DNA from: Bacteroidales bacterium
Lineage (GTDB): Bacteria > Bacteroidota > Bacteroidia > Bacteroidales > UBA4417
Assembly (NCBI GenBank): GCA_016707705.1
Contig: JADJHD010000001.1
Location: 186,001-250,000, forward strand
DNA: 64,000 bases
Direction: 5' to 3'
The position numbers were made by a program, and so were the translations under genes. The notes beneath the pieces are model-generated. The model made no database searches. It worked only from the letters and a program-made list of their open reading frames with translations, and had not been told where the DNA came from. Below are positions 51,941 to 60,537 of the stretch, piece by piece (positions within the stretch are counted from its first letter, which is position 1; every line of letters begins with the position of its first letter).

Positions 51941-54763
51941 TTAAATTTTTGATTTCAGGAATTGTCCTGTGTAGGATTCTGCACATTTAACCAACTGATC
52001 CGGTTGTCCTTCAAATACCAGGTGACCGCCCAAATCTCCGCCTTCAGGACCTAAATCAATGACCCAGTCTGCAGTCTTGATAACTTCCGGATTATGCTCG
52101 ATAACAATCACAGAATGACCTTTCATTATCAGTTCATTGAAGGCAATAAGCAGTTTGCTTATATCATGGAAATGCAAGCCGGTGGTAGGTTCATCAAAAA
52201 TGAAAAGGGTAGGGGTTTCATTGCTTCCCTTGGTCAGGAATGAAGCGAGCTTGATTCTTTGTGCTTCTCCTCCTGAAAATGTATCTGAGGATTGTCCGAG
52301 CTGAAGATACCCAAGTCCTACATCAGCCAGTGGCTTTAGTTTGGATATGATTTTCTGGCAGCTGGGATGCTTTGCAGTATTCTTATGAAAGAATTCAATT
52401 GCCTGCTCTATGGTCAGGTCCAGAATATCCGAAATAGTCAAATCCTGGAATTTGATGTCCAGTACCTCATCCTTGAATCTCTTTCCCTTGCATGAATCAC
52501 AGGTCAGGTGAATATCTGCCATGAACTGCATTTCTACCTTAACGATTCCATCTCCTTCACATTCCTCACACCTTCCTCCTTCTATATTAAAGGAAAAGAA
52601 TCCAGGCTTGTAACCTCTCAGCTTGGCGAGTGCCTGCTCTGAATATAGGTTCCTGATCTCATCATAAGCCTTTACATAAGTTGCAGGATTGGATCTGGAA
52701 GACCTTCCAATGGGGTTCTGGTCAATCATTTCAACATTCCCGATCCGGCTGATATCTCCCTCAAGTTTATCAAACTTGCCCGTCCTCTCTCCATATCCGC
52801 CATACATCTTCTTTAAGGCTGGGTATAGAATTCTCTTCACCAATGAGGTCTTGCCTGAACCGCTGACACCCGTCACAACCGTGAAAACCTTGAGAGGGAA
52901 GCGTACATTGATATTTTTGAGATTATTCTCCCTTGCACCTTTTATCTCTATGAAATCATGCCATTTTCGCCTTGATAGGGGTAACTCTATCTTTTCCTTA
53001 CCCTGCATGTATTTCGCAGTAAGGCTCTTATCGTCATTCATCAGTTCCTTGAAATTCCCCTGGAATATCAACTCACCTCCCTGACTGCCTGCCAGCGGAC
53101 CAATATCAATAATCTGATCCGCAGCTTTGATTACTTCTTCCTCATGCTCAACAACAATTACTGTATTCCCGATATTTCTGAGTCCCTTCAATACATCGAT
53201 AAGCAGGTGAGTGTCTCTGGGATGAAGTCCTATACTGGGCTCATCCAGAATATACATTGAGCCTACCAGACTGCTGCCAAGTGAGGTGGAAAGATTGATT
53301 CTCTGCGACTCTCCACCTGAAAGACTGTTCGACAAACGATTCAGGGTCAGATAGGGCAAGCCTACATTATTCAGATAGGTGAGGCGGTTTCTGATCTCAA
53401 TCAATAACCTGCCGGCAACCTTCTCTTCATATTCATTCAAGGCAATGGTGCTGAAAAACTCCAGCGATTTGCTGACCGGCATCAGCACAAGATCTGTAAT
53501 TGATTTGCCTCCGACAAGCACGTAATTGGCATCTTTTCGTAAACGGGTTCCCCTGCAGTCGGGACAAACGGTTTTTCCCCGGTACCTGGAAAGCATTACC
53601 CTGTATTGTATCTTGAAGGTCTGGCTTTCAACCATTTTGAAGAAGTCATTTATTCCTTCAAAGTAGGAATTTCCCTCCCAAAGCAGTCGTTTCTGTTCTT
53701 CGCTCAGTTCAAAATATGGTTTGTGTACCGGAAAGTTGAATTTGTGAGAATTCTTTAAAAATTCATGCTTGTACTCACTCATCTTTTCACCCTTCCAGCA
53801 GGCAATTGCATCGCTGAATACTGAAAGGCTTTTGTCGGGAATTACAAGGTCCTCATCAACACCTATCACACTTCCAAAGCCTTCGCATGACTTGCAAGCT
53901 CCGAAAGGATTATTGAAGCTGAAAAGATGGATGGAAGGCTCTTCAAAACTCATACCGTCCAGTTCAAAGCGATTGGAAAACTCTTCAGTTTGAACTGATT
54001 CCTGACTGCCAGACTGAACCAAACAATAACCTTCTCCTTCGAAAAAGGCAGTCTGTGCCGAATCCGCAACTCTCGCTGCGAACTCTGAGTCCTCCGGGTC
54101 TGATGAAAACCTGTCTATAAGTATAAACAGATTCTGGGGTTTGAATTCTGCAGCTTTTTCAATCACCTCTTCAATCTTCAGGATTTTTCCATCATAAAGC
54201 AATCGTGAAAAACCCTGCTGAAGAATTATTGTAAGATGTTCTTCAAGGCTTCTGTCCTCCTTCAACCGGAGTGGACTGTATATCATAACAGCTGTATCGG
54301 CTGGCAACGACTGAACCTTGTTAACAACATCTGTAACAGAGTGACGCTTGACCTGATTCCCGGAAATAGGGGAGTACGTCTTGCCTATGCGGGCATAGAG
54401 CAATTTGAGGTATTCATATATTTCTGTCGAAGTTCCTACCGTTGACCTTGGGTTTCGGGTATTAACCTTCTGTTCGATTGCAATTGCCGGAGCAATTCCC
54501 TTGATGTAATCCACTTCCGGCTTGCTCATCCTGCCAAGGAATTGCCTTGCATAGGCACTCAGACTTTCAACATATCTCCGCTGCCCGTCGGCGTAAAGTG
54601 TGTCGAATGCCAGGGATGATTTGCCCGAACCCGATAAACCGGTGATAACCGTGAGTGAATTCCTGGAAATCGCAACTGAAAGGTTCTTCAGGTTGTTAAC
54701 CCGTGCACCCTTGATCAGGATGAATTTCTTTGGATCGAGGCTATCAATCGGGTGGGCTGTCAT
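51941..54763 (-). CDS. uvrA: Excinuclease ABC subunit A
   Basis: The 940-residue protein has the full UvrA layout: Walker A GLSGSGKSSLAFDTLYADGQRRYVESLSAY split by the UvrB-binding insert, zinc-finger cysteines in ACKSCEGFG and CPDCRGTR, and signature NSLSGGESQRINL. The second half has GVSGSGKTSLV, zinc finger CEECEGDG/CDSCKGKR and DTFSGGEAQRIKLAS. It finds bulky DNA lesions for nucleotide excision repair. Length and motifs point to the standard UvrA1 type. Confidence 0.96.
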   Translation of the reverse strand: MTAHPIDSLDPKKFILIKGARVNNLKNLSVAISRNSLTVITGLSGSGKSSLAFDTLYADGQRRYVESLSAYARQFLGRMSKPEVDYIKGIAPAIAIEQKVNTRNPRSTVGTSTEIYEYLKLLYARIGKTYSPISGNQVKRHSVTDVVNKVQSLPADTAVMIYSPLRLKEDRSLEEHLTIILQQGFSRLLYDGKILKIEEVIEKAAEFKPQNLFILIDRFSSDPEDSEFAARVADSAQTAFFEGEGYCLVQSGSQESVQTEEFSNRFELDGMSFEEPSIHLFSFNNPFGACKSCEGFGSVIGVDEDLVIPDKSLSVFSDAIACWKGEKMSEYKHEFLKNSHKFNFPVHKPYFELSEEQKRLLWEGNSYFEGINDFFKMVESQTFKIQYRVMLSRYRGKTVCPDCRGTRLRKDANYVLVGGKSITDLVLMPVSKSLEFFSTIALNEYEEKVAGRLLIEIRNRLTYLNNVGLPYLTLNRLSNSLSGGESQRINLSTSLGSSLVGSMYILDEPSIGLHPRDTHLLIDVLKGLRNIGNTVIVVEHEEEVIKAADQIIDIGPLAGSQGGELIFQGNFKELMNDDKSLTAKYMQGKEKIELPLSRRKWHDFIEIKGARENNLKNINVRFPLKVFTVVTGVSGSGKTSLVKRILYPALKKMYGGYGERTGKFDKLEGDISRIGNVEMIDQNPIGRSSRSNPATYVKAYDEIRNLYSEQALAKLRGYKPGFFSFNIEGGRCEECEGDGIVKVEMQFMADIHLTCDSCKGKRFKDEVLDIKFQDLTISDILDLTIEQAIEFFHKNTAKHPSCQKIISKLKPLADVGLGYLQLGQSSDTFSGGEAQRIKLASFLTKGSNETPTLFIFDEPTTGLHFHDISKLLIAFNELIMKGHSVIVIEHNPEVIKTADWVIDLGPEGGDLGGHLVFEGQPDQLVKCAESYTGQFLKSKI

Positions 54764-55137
54764 GAATCCTAATGTAATAAGTTCAATGTGAGTGATTTAT
54801 CAAAATATCAGGTAAGAATCCATGATATTCAAATCGGGTGCAAAAGTACTCATTCCTATAGATTTTTAGAAGTTTACTGCTTCCCCAATGAAGAATAATT
54901 CCAAATAAATACTGTATTGCTTATTACCTTTGTGACTCTTGAGCGATAAATCATTGAATTAATTTTAGAACTTTTGTGCTTTTTTAAGAAATTGCCTTAT
55001 ATTTGCACAACTGAATACAAAAATTCAAGTTTTTTAACCAGTTTCTGATCATCCAATCAGAACTTAACAATAGGAGGACCTTTATCGACAGATTTCTACG
55101 CTTTTAGACTCACCCTTTACTAACTAATTCAGGAGCG
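54764..55137. other. Divergent intergenic region between uvrA and the ECF sigma gene
   Basis: This gap holds the sigma-gene promoter (54973-55005) and a leader of about 125 bases. An AGGAGGACC sequence at 55072-55080 looks like a Shine-Dalgarno site but lies 58 bases before the sigma start. The in-frame codons after it hit TAG at 55105, so it does not serve the annotated start. Confidence 0.5.
54973..55005 (+). promoter_or_regulatory. Bacteroidota-type promoter of the ECF sigma gene
   Basis: TTTG (54973-54976) and TATATTTG (54998-55005) are separated by 21 bases and match TTTG-N19-21-TAnnTTTG. The transcript should start near 55011, giving a long leader before the ATG at 55138. This suggests expression from the housekeeping sigma factor rather than strict self-activation. 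Confidence 0.72.
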
Positions 55138-55725
55138 ATGGAAGCCCCCTATGTTAGCGATCAGGAGCTAATAAGCGATTATCTGTCAGGTAATCACTCT
55201 AGTCTCGAGGTCCTTATTTCAAGACACAAGCAAAAGGTTTATTCCTACATTCTTATTGTAGTGCGTGACCGTCATTTGGCCGATGATATCTTTCAGGATA
55301 CCTTCATTAAGGTCATTAACACCCTGAGGTCAGGAACTTATAAGGAAGAAGGGAAATTCATCCAATGGGTGATGCGCATTGCGCACAACCTTATCATTGA
55401 TTTTTACAGGAAATCGAAACGACTTCCACTGGTGGAAGCTGGTCCCGATGAAGGTGATATCTTTGATAATCTCAGGATTATTGATGATTCAATCGAAGAA
55501 CGAATCATTACTGATCAGATCCATGAGGATGTCCGCCGCCTTATTAATTATCTCCCCGATGAACAGAGGGAAGTGCTGATTATGAGGCATTATGCTGATA
55601 TGAGCTTCAAGGATATAGCCGAGCAGACCGATGTCAGCATCAACACTGCCCTGGGAAGAATGCGCTATGCCCTGATAAACCTCAGGAAAATGATAGAGAA
55701 AAAGGAAATTACCCTTACCGTGTAA
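55138..55725 (+). CDS. ECF-type RNA polymerase sigma factor
   Basis: The 195-residue protein contains sigma region 2 (LISRHKQKVYSYILIVVRDRHLADDIFQDTFIKV, then KFIQWVMRIAHNLIIDFYR) and region 4 with a helix-turn-helix (LPDEQREVLIMRHYADMSFKDIAEQTDVSINTALGRMRYA). It lacks regions 1 and 3, as in the extracytoplasmic-function group. No FecR-type or other transmembrane anti-sigma gene is adjacent. Instead a 55-codon ORF follows 73 bases later. Confidence 0.93.
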   Translation: MEAPYVSDQELISDYLSGNHSSLEVLISRHKQKVYSYILIVVRDRHLADDIFQDTFIKVINTLRSGTYKEEGKFIQWVMRIAHNLIIDFYRKSKRLPLVEAGPDEGDIFDNLRIIDDSIEERIITDQIHEDVRRLINYLPDEQREVLIMRHYADMSFKDIAEQTDVSINTALGRMRYALINLRKMIEKKEITLTV

Positions 55726-55798
55726 AAAAATAATACGGTCCAAATAATATTTCCTGAAGCAGTGCGTTTATCTGGTATATCTAACCAAAACCAGGTGA

Positions 55799-55966
55799 AT
55801 GACAAAACTCTCTACTCTTGACAAAGTTCTTTCCAATAACCACACCGGATCTAAATCAAGGCGTTTGCCAGCCCGGCAGTCCATTAGCATGATTATGCAA
55901 TATTCAATGGCCCTGGAGGTTATAAGGACAGAAAATTCAGGCATACAGTACCTGATCCTTAATTAA
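55799..55966 (+). CDS. Small protein (55 residues) downstream of the ECF sigma gene
   Basis: An ATG at 55799 opens 55 codons ending in TAA at 55964-55966, followed 19 bases later by a strong terminator. The product is basic in its first half (KSRRLPARQS) and ends with an amphipathic stretch SISMIMQYSMALEVIRTE and a short beta-like tail GIQYLILN. There is no signal peptide. Its placement between the sigma gene and the terminator suggests co-transcription. I do not recognise a named family. A small regulator of the sigma factor is one possibility, unproven. Confidence 0.6.
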   Translation: MTKLSTLDKVLSNNHTGSKSRRLPARQSISMIMQYSMALEVIRTENSGIQYLILN

Positions 55967-55985
55967 TGACATTTTTAAAACATTT

Positions 55986-56011
55986 AACCCGCTGCAATGC
56001 GGGTTTTTTGT
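55986..56011 (+). terminator. Intrinsic terminator after the sigma/small-ORF unit
   Basis: AACCCGC (55986-55992) and GCGGGTT (55999-56005) form a 7-bp stem with a 6-base loop followed by a T-run. Confidence 0.88.
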
Positions 56012-56062
56012 TTTATTTGCGTTAGTCAAAACACATTCAGGTTTTGGAAGAAATATTGACAT

Positions 56063-56746
56063 ATGCCTGCCATCTCTATAAAAAAACGGTTTCAGCTCTT
56101 CATTGATTATTTCAGTACACATATGCCTGTGGCTGAGACTGAACTGCACTACAAATCTCCCTATGAATTGCTTGTAGCTGTTATTCTATCTGCACAATGC
56201 ACCGATAAAAGGGTAAACATAATCACACCGCCATTTTTCTCCCGGTTTCCGGATGTAAAATCCCTCTATGGCGCAGGTGTGGATGAAGTCTTTGACTTGA
56301 TTAAAAGCTGCAGCTATCCCAATAACAAGGCTAAGAACCTGGTTGGCATGGCTAAAGGTCTGGTTGAAGAATTCAATGAAATCGTTCCTGAGGATATAGA
56401 ACTGCTTCAAAAACTCCCGGGTGTGGGCCGCAAGACTGCCAATGTCATAGCTTCAGTGGTATTCAATAAGCCTGCTATGGCTGTTGATACTCATGTTTTC
56501 AGAGTCTCGGCAAGAATCGGCTTGACAGTCAATTCCAAAACACCTCTTGATACAGAGAAACAATTGGTAAAATATATTCCGGATGAACTAATACCAAAGG
56601 CACATCATTGGCTGATTCTTCATGGGAGATACATATGTCAGGCACGAAAGCCCGACTGCCTGAACTGCGGACTAAATACTTTCTGCAGCTATTATTCAAA
56701 TCAGTCTCAGATATCTGTGAAAATTAAGGATAAATCAAAACCTTAA
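56063..56746 (+). CDS. nth: Endonuclease III (DNA glycosylase/AP lyase)
   Basis: The 227-residue enzyme has the helix-hairpin-helix motif KLPGVGRKTANVIASV with the catalytic Lys, the catalytic Asp in AVDTHVFRVSARIG, and the 4Fe-4S cluster pattern C-x6-C-x2-C-x5-C (CQARKPDCLNCGLNTFC). It removes oxidised pyrimidines and nicks at abasic sites. The bcp gene follows after 50 bases. Confidence 0.96.
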   Translation: MPAISIKKRFQLFIDYFSTHMPVAETELHYKSPYELLVAVILSAQCTDKRVNIITPPFFSRFPDVKSLYGAGVDEVFDLIKSCSYPNNKAKNLVGMAKGLVEEFNEIVPEDIELLQKLPGVGRKTANVIASVVFNKPAMAVDTHVFRVSARIGLTVNSKTPLDTEKQLVKYIPDELIPKAHHWLILHGRYICQARKPDCLNCGLNTFCSYYSNQSQISVKIKDKSKP

Positions 56747-56796
56747 GCAATTTGGATTGTTTATTATCTGATTACAAAACATTAAACAATACAATT

Positions 56797-57249
56797 ATGT
56801 CAATACCAAAAATAGGAGATCAGGCCCCTCAGTTCGCAGGCATAGATCAATCAGGAAATGAAATCAGTCTTGAAAAGATGAAAGGCAATAAAGTTGTCCT
56901 CTACTTCTATCCAAAGGATGATACTCCCGGATGTACAGCTGAAGCTTGTGATTTGAGAGATAATTATGACAGACTGCTTGCAAAGGGATACAAGGTAGTA
57001 GGAGTGAGTCCCGATAATGAAAAGTCGCATCTGAAATTTGTCGATAAATATAAGCTGCCCTTCCCGCTTCTTCCTGATCCTGAAAAGGAAATAATTAAGG
57101 CTTTCGGCGTTTGGGGACCCAAAAAATTCATGGGTAAATCATACGAAGGAGTACTTCGGACAACCTTCATCATTTCAGAAGATGGAATTATTGAAGATGT
57201 CATTACCAAAGTCGATACTAAAAATCACAGCAGCCAGATCATAGGATAG
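56797..57249 (+). CDS. bcp: Thioredoxin-dependent peroxiredoxin (Bcp/PrxQ type)
   Basis: The start at ATG 56797 (MSIPKIGDQAPQF...) gives 150 residues, the usual Bcp length; the 15 codons upstream are not conserved. The peroxidatic Cys is in YFYPKDDTPGCTAEACDLRD, and the second Cys five residues later is the resolving Cys of the atypical two-cysteine form. It reduces hydrogen peroxide and organic peroxides. It lies downstream of nth, probably as an oxidative-damage unit. Confidence 0.94.
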   Translation: MSIPKIGDQAPQFAGIDQSGNEISLEKMKGNKVVLYFYPKDDTPGCTAEACDLRDNYDRLLAKGYKVVGVSPDNEKSHLKFVDKYKLPFPLLPDPEKEIIKAFGVWGPKKFMGKSYEGVLRTTFIISEDGIIEDVITKVDTKNHSSQIIG

Positions 57250-57374
57250 ATTTCCTTCAAGGACAGGATTGGTTTAAGCATTGAATACTAAGGCTTTAGA
57301 TATTTAGTTTCTTGCTTTCCTATTCTTTCTCCGCATTTAAAAATGGCTGATTTTTGTTGATAAGTTCTTCCACG

Positions 57375-57400
57375 AATCCGGTTTTTTGCCGGATTTTTTC
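57375..57400 (+). terminator. Intrinsic terminator after bcp
   Basis: AATCCGG (57375-57381) and CCGGATT (57389-57395) form a 7-bp stem followed by TTTTTC. It lies about 125 bases past the bcp stop and upstream of the probable recA -7 box TATATTTG (57414-57421). Confidence 0.75.
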
Positions 57401-57456
57401 TTTCCATTCTGTCTATATTTGTCATTAGTTCAAACGATTTTAATACGATCAGGAAT

Positions 57457-58458
57457 ATGAGTAAAGACGAAAAAAGCGAGAAGTTGAATGCCTTAAAGCT
57501 AACCCTCGATAAACTTGAAAAAACATACGGAAAAGGAACCATCATGAAACTGGGCGACCAGGCAATTGATGATACTCCAGCAATTTCAACCGGTTCGATT
57601 GGCCTTGATGCTGCATTGGGAATTGGTGGACTTCCAAAGGGAAGAGTTGTTGAAATATATGGCCCCGAATCCTCAGGAAAAACAACCCTTGCATTGCATG
57701 TCATTGCCCAATCACAGGCAAAAGGCGGCATTGCAGCTTTCATTGATGCTGAACACGCTTTTGACCGTACCTACGCTCAGAGGCTTGGAGTGGATATTGA
57801 AAACCTGCTTATTTCACAGCCCGATAATGGTGAACAAGCCCTTGAAATCGCTGATAACCTCATCAGGTCAGGAGCCATTGACGTTATAGTTATCGACTCA
57901 GTTGCTGCTCTTACCCCTAAAAGTGAAATTGAAGGGGAAATGGGTGATTCAAAAATGGGTCTTCAGGCCAGATTGATGTCTCAGGCGCTTCGTAAACTGA
58001 CATCCACCATTTCCAAAACAGGTTGCTGCTGTATCTTCATCAATCAGCTCAGGGAGAAAATCGGCGTTATGTTTGGTAACCCTGAAACAACAACCGGTGG
58101 GAATGCATTGAAGTTCTATGCTTCTGTTCGCCTTGATATCCGCAGGCAAACCCAGATTAAGGAAGGCGATAATGCAATCGGAAACCATGTTAAGGTTAAG
58201 GTTGTAAAGAATAAAGTAGCTCCTCCATTCAGGTCTGCTGAATTTGACATCATCTATGGTGAAGGAATCTCCAAATTTGGTGAAATCATCGATATTGGTG
58301 TAGATAAAAACATAATCAAGAAGAGCGGCTCCTGGTTCAGCTATGGTGAGACCAAACTTGGTCAGGGACGTGATGCACTGAAGAAACTTCTGTTCGACAA
58401 TCCAGAACTTTGTGAAGAGATTGAAAAACAAGTTATTGAAGCCCTAAAGGCAAAATAG
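57457..58458 (+). CDS. recA: Recombinase RecA
   Basis: The 333-residue protein has Walker A GPESSGKTTLALH, Walker B IDVIVIDSVAAL, loop L1 (EGEMGDSKMGLQARLMSQAL), loop L2 (NQLREKIGVMFGNPETTTGGNALKF) and the C-terminal domain. It catalyses strand exchange and triggers the SOS response. The leader has a TATATTTG -7 box at 57414-57421 but no TTTG at the standard distance. I saw no obvious LexA palindrome. Confidence 0.97.
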   Translation: MSKDEKSEKLNALKLTLDKLEKTYGKGTIMKLGDQAIDDTPAISTGSIGLDAALGIGGLPKGRVVEIYGPESSGKTTLALHVIAQSQAKGGIAAFIDAEHAFDRTYAQRLGVDIENLLISQPDNGEQALEIADNLIRSGAIDVIVIDSVAALTPKSEIEGEMGDSKMGLQARLMSQALRKLTSTISKTGCCCIFINQLREKIGVMFGNPETTTGGNALKFYASVRLDIRRQTQIKEGDNAIGNHVKVKVVKNKVAPPFRSAEFDIIYGEGISKFGEIIDIGVDKNIIKKSGSWFSYGETKLGQGRDALKKLLFDNPELCEEIEKQVIEALKAK

Positions 58459-58479
58459 TTTTCGTTCTATTGAACAGGA

Positions 58480-58507
58480 AAGCAGGTCTTGAAAAACCTG
58501 CTTTTTC
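58480..58507 (+). terminator. Intrinsic terminator of recA
   Basis: AAGCAGGT (58480-58487) and ACCTGCTT (58495-58502) form an 8-bp stem with a 7-base loop followed by TTTCC. Confidence 0.8.
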
Positions 58508-58605
58508 CTTTTTAAGACATGAACAACATTTTTTAAGTCCGAAATTGCAGCGATGCAGTTCAATTGTCCTGAAGAATGTAACTTTGCTGAATTAAATCAA
58601 AGCAT

Positions 58606-59628
58606 ATGATAAGAAACGGTTTCTTGCTCCTGATTCTTGCTTCCACCCTTGTTTTAATCATCTCCTGTAATAGGGAAGAAGGTAATGGTAAGAAGTATCT
58701 TTCAGCCGACGATAGTATCCTTGAGTCAATAAACAATGTTCTTGCCATGGATGGCAAGAATTCTGATGCCTATCTCTCAAGGGCCGATTTCTATATGAAT
58801 CATCAAAGGGTGAATGAGGCCCTCGCTGATCTGAATAAAGCACTGGAATTAAATCCTGATAATGTAAAGGGACTTATTCTGCTCTCCAATGTATACGTTA
58901 TGATGGGCAAACCGCAGCAGGCACTTCAATCCCTGAATAAGGCAATTTCACTTGAAAATTCCAATGTGAAAGCCTATCTGGAAAAAGCAAAGCTTTGCCT
59001 CATTATGAAGGATTATGAAACATGTGCCGCCACTGTTGAAAAGGTAATGGAACTGGATCCCAGAAACGCTGATGCCTATTATATGAAAGGGGTAACTCTT
59101 GATGAAGCAGGTGTTAAGGATAAGGCCATTGTCGCCTTTCAACAGTCTGTGCTGTTCAATCCAAGGCATTATGATGCTTTGATGCAGTTGGGCTATGCCT
59201 ATACCGATAAAAATCCGGCTATGGCTGTTGATTATTTTTCGAGTGCCCTGAAATCAGATACCAGCAGTCTGGAAGCCTTATACAACCTCGGCATGTTATA
59301 TCAGGAACATGAAAAACCTGAAAGAGCACTTGAATCTTATGCAAGAATGCTCAAGCTGGAACCAGGTAATAAACTGGCTCTCTACAACACAGGTTATGTT
59401 AATCTTGTTTATCTCCAGAAATACAGTGCTGGCGCCGAATTCTTTACCAAGGCAATTGCAGTAGATTCTGTTTATTCCGATGCGTTCTTCAACAGGGGAT
59501 ACTGCTACGAGTTATCCGGAGATCTTGCCAATGCGCGAAAGGACTATGAAAGTGTGCTGAAGATCAATACCAATGATCAAAAAGCCATTGAAGGACTCAA
59601 CAGGCTGGATAAACTGAAAAGGAAATAG
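58606..59628 (+). CDS. TPR-repeat lipoprotein
   Basis: The 340-residue protein has a lipoprotein signal (FLLLILASTLVLIISC) and about eight consecutive TPR units from residue 45 to the end, for example AYLSRADFYMNHQRVNEALADLNKALELNP and ALYNLGMLYQEHEKPERALESYARMLKLEP. It is probably a periplasmic or outer-membrane protein-protein scaffold. A TAACTTTG box (58579-58586) lies 20 bases before the ATG. It is convergent with the feo operon. Confidence 0.88.
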   Translation: MIRNGFLLLILASTLVLIISCNREEGNGKKYLSADDSILESINNVLAMDGKNSDAYLSRADFYMNHQRVNEALADLNKALELNPDNVKGLILLSNVYVMMGKPQQALQSLNKAISLENSNVKAYLEKAKLCLIMKDYETCAATVEKVMELDPRNADAYYMKGVTLDEAGVKDKAIVAFQQSVLFNPRHYDALMQLGYAYTDKNPAMAVDYFSSALKSDTSSLEALYNLGMLYQEHEKPERALESYARMLKLEPGNKLALYNTGYVNLVYLQKYSAGAEFFTKAIAVDSVYSDAFFNRGYCYELSGDLANARKDYESVLKINTNDQKAIEGLNRLDKLKRK

Positions 59629-59631
59629 CGT

Positions 59632-59817
59632 TTAGTTTCCAGGATGCGTTTCCATCCATTTCTTCTTAACTTCTGAAGCGTCACAACCACATGATCCGCC
59701 ACAACCAGGCACTTCATGTTTATTGGGTTTTACTGACTTATAAACTCCAAACAATGCGTATATGGTAGCTGCTGCTACTATGCTGTATGTAAGTATCTGC
59801 TGCAGTAATTCTGACAT
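59632..59817 (-). CDS. FeoB-associated cysteine-rich membrane protein
   Basis: The 61-residue protein has one transmembrane helix (ILTYSIVAAATIYALFGVYKS) and then a cytoplasmic cysteine cluster GCGGSCGCDASEVKKKW. This is the small FeoB-associated Cys-rich family (sometimes called FeoC-like by position), thought to help Fe(II) uptake. It is the last gene of the feo operon, five bases after the M50 gene. Confidence 0.88.
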   Translation of the reverse strand: MSELLQQILTYSIVAAATIYALFGVYKSVKPNKHEVPGCGGSCGCDASEVKKKWMETHPGN

Positions 59818-59822
59818 TGGAT

Positions 59823-60527
59823 CTAGTTAAGCAATTGAGTAAACGAAGGGAAATAGTGTACTACTGCATTATAGGCCATAAATCCGGCAATTCCCATAAA
59901 GAGAATTGACCATATTACTGCCGGCACCTTGGTGAACTTCTGCAGATTGCTTGCATCACCTGCCTTATTGGGAGTCTTTATGCTCAGAACAAACAAAATA
60001 ACTGTACTTATTACTGAATCACAAAGAACTATCAGCGAATAGAATGCAGAGGCAATATAAATCCACAGCGGTACATTGAAGTATAGTAATAACAAATTAA
60101 TCAGTGAAAATGTTCCAGCCCAGAACAAACCATATCCATTTCTAATGGAAAGGACCATTAACAACAAGGCAATACTCGTAAGAATGAACAATATATATAG
60201 ATTGTATCCCTTTGAAAGCATCATAATGAATAGGAAGCCGGTGATTGAAGAGGCAGGATAGCCAGCAAAAGCAATCAGAAACTGAAGGAACTTATTTTTG
60301 GCTTTGGTTACTGTTGTTCCGGAAGTATCGGCAAACAAATTCACTGAAATTACTTCTCCGCTCACAATCAATGTCATGAAAGCATGTCCAGCCTCATGAA
60401 TCATGGTATTCACCAGTCTAAAGTACTTGCCTATCAGAGGAATCCTGGTCAGGATAAGGCTAACGCCAAGAAAAATATAAAAAATCAAGGTTTTATGCTG
60501 ATTCAGAAAATCAATTATCGAATCCAT
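59823..60527 (-). CDS. M50B-type membrane metallopeptidase in the feo operon
   Basis: The start at ATG 60527 (MDSIIDFLNQHKTL) avoids overlap with feoB and gives 234 residues. About six transmembrane helices carry the zinc motif HEAGH (VNTMIHEAGHAFMTLIVSG) and a second metal-side motif GDASNLQKF near the C-terminus, as in the site-2-protease-like M50B family. Such enzymes cut substrates inside the membrane, but many M50B proteins have no known substrate. It is ten bases after feoB and five before the Cys-rich gene, so it belongs to the same transcript. Confidence 0.87.
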   Translation of the reverse strand: MDSIIDFLNQHKTLIFYIFLGVSLILTRIPLIGKYFRLVNTMIHEAGHAFMTLIVSGEVISVNLFADTSGTTVTKAKNKFLQFLIAFAGYPASSITGFLFIMMLSKGYNLYILFILTSIALLLMVLSIRNGYGLFWAGTFSLINLLLLYFNVPLWIYIASAFYSLIVLCDSVISTVILFVLSIKTPNKAGDASNLQKFTKVPAVIWSILFMGIAGFMAYNAVVHYFPSFTQLLN

Positions 60528-60537
60528 GATTTTAAAT

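Noticed and set aside
57288..57743. 151-codon minus-strand ORF overlapping the recA start
   Set aside because: It runs antisense through the conserved recA Walker region and the bcp terminator, and has no recognisable features.
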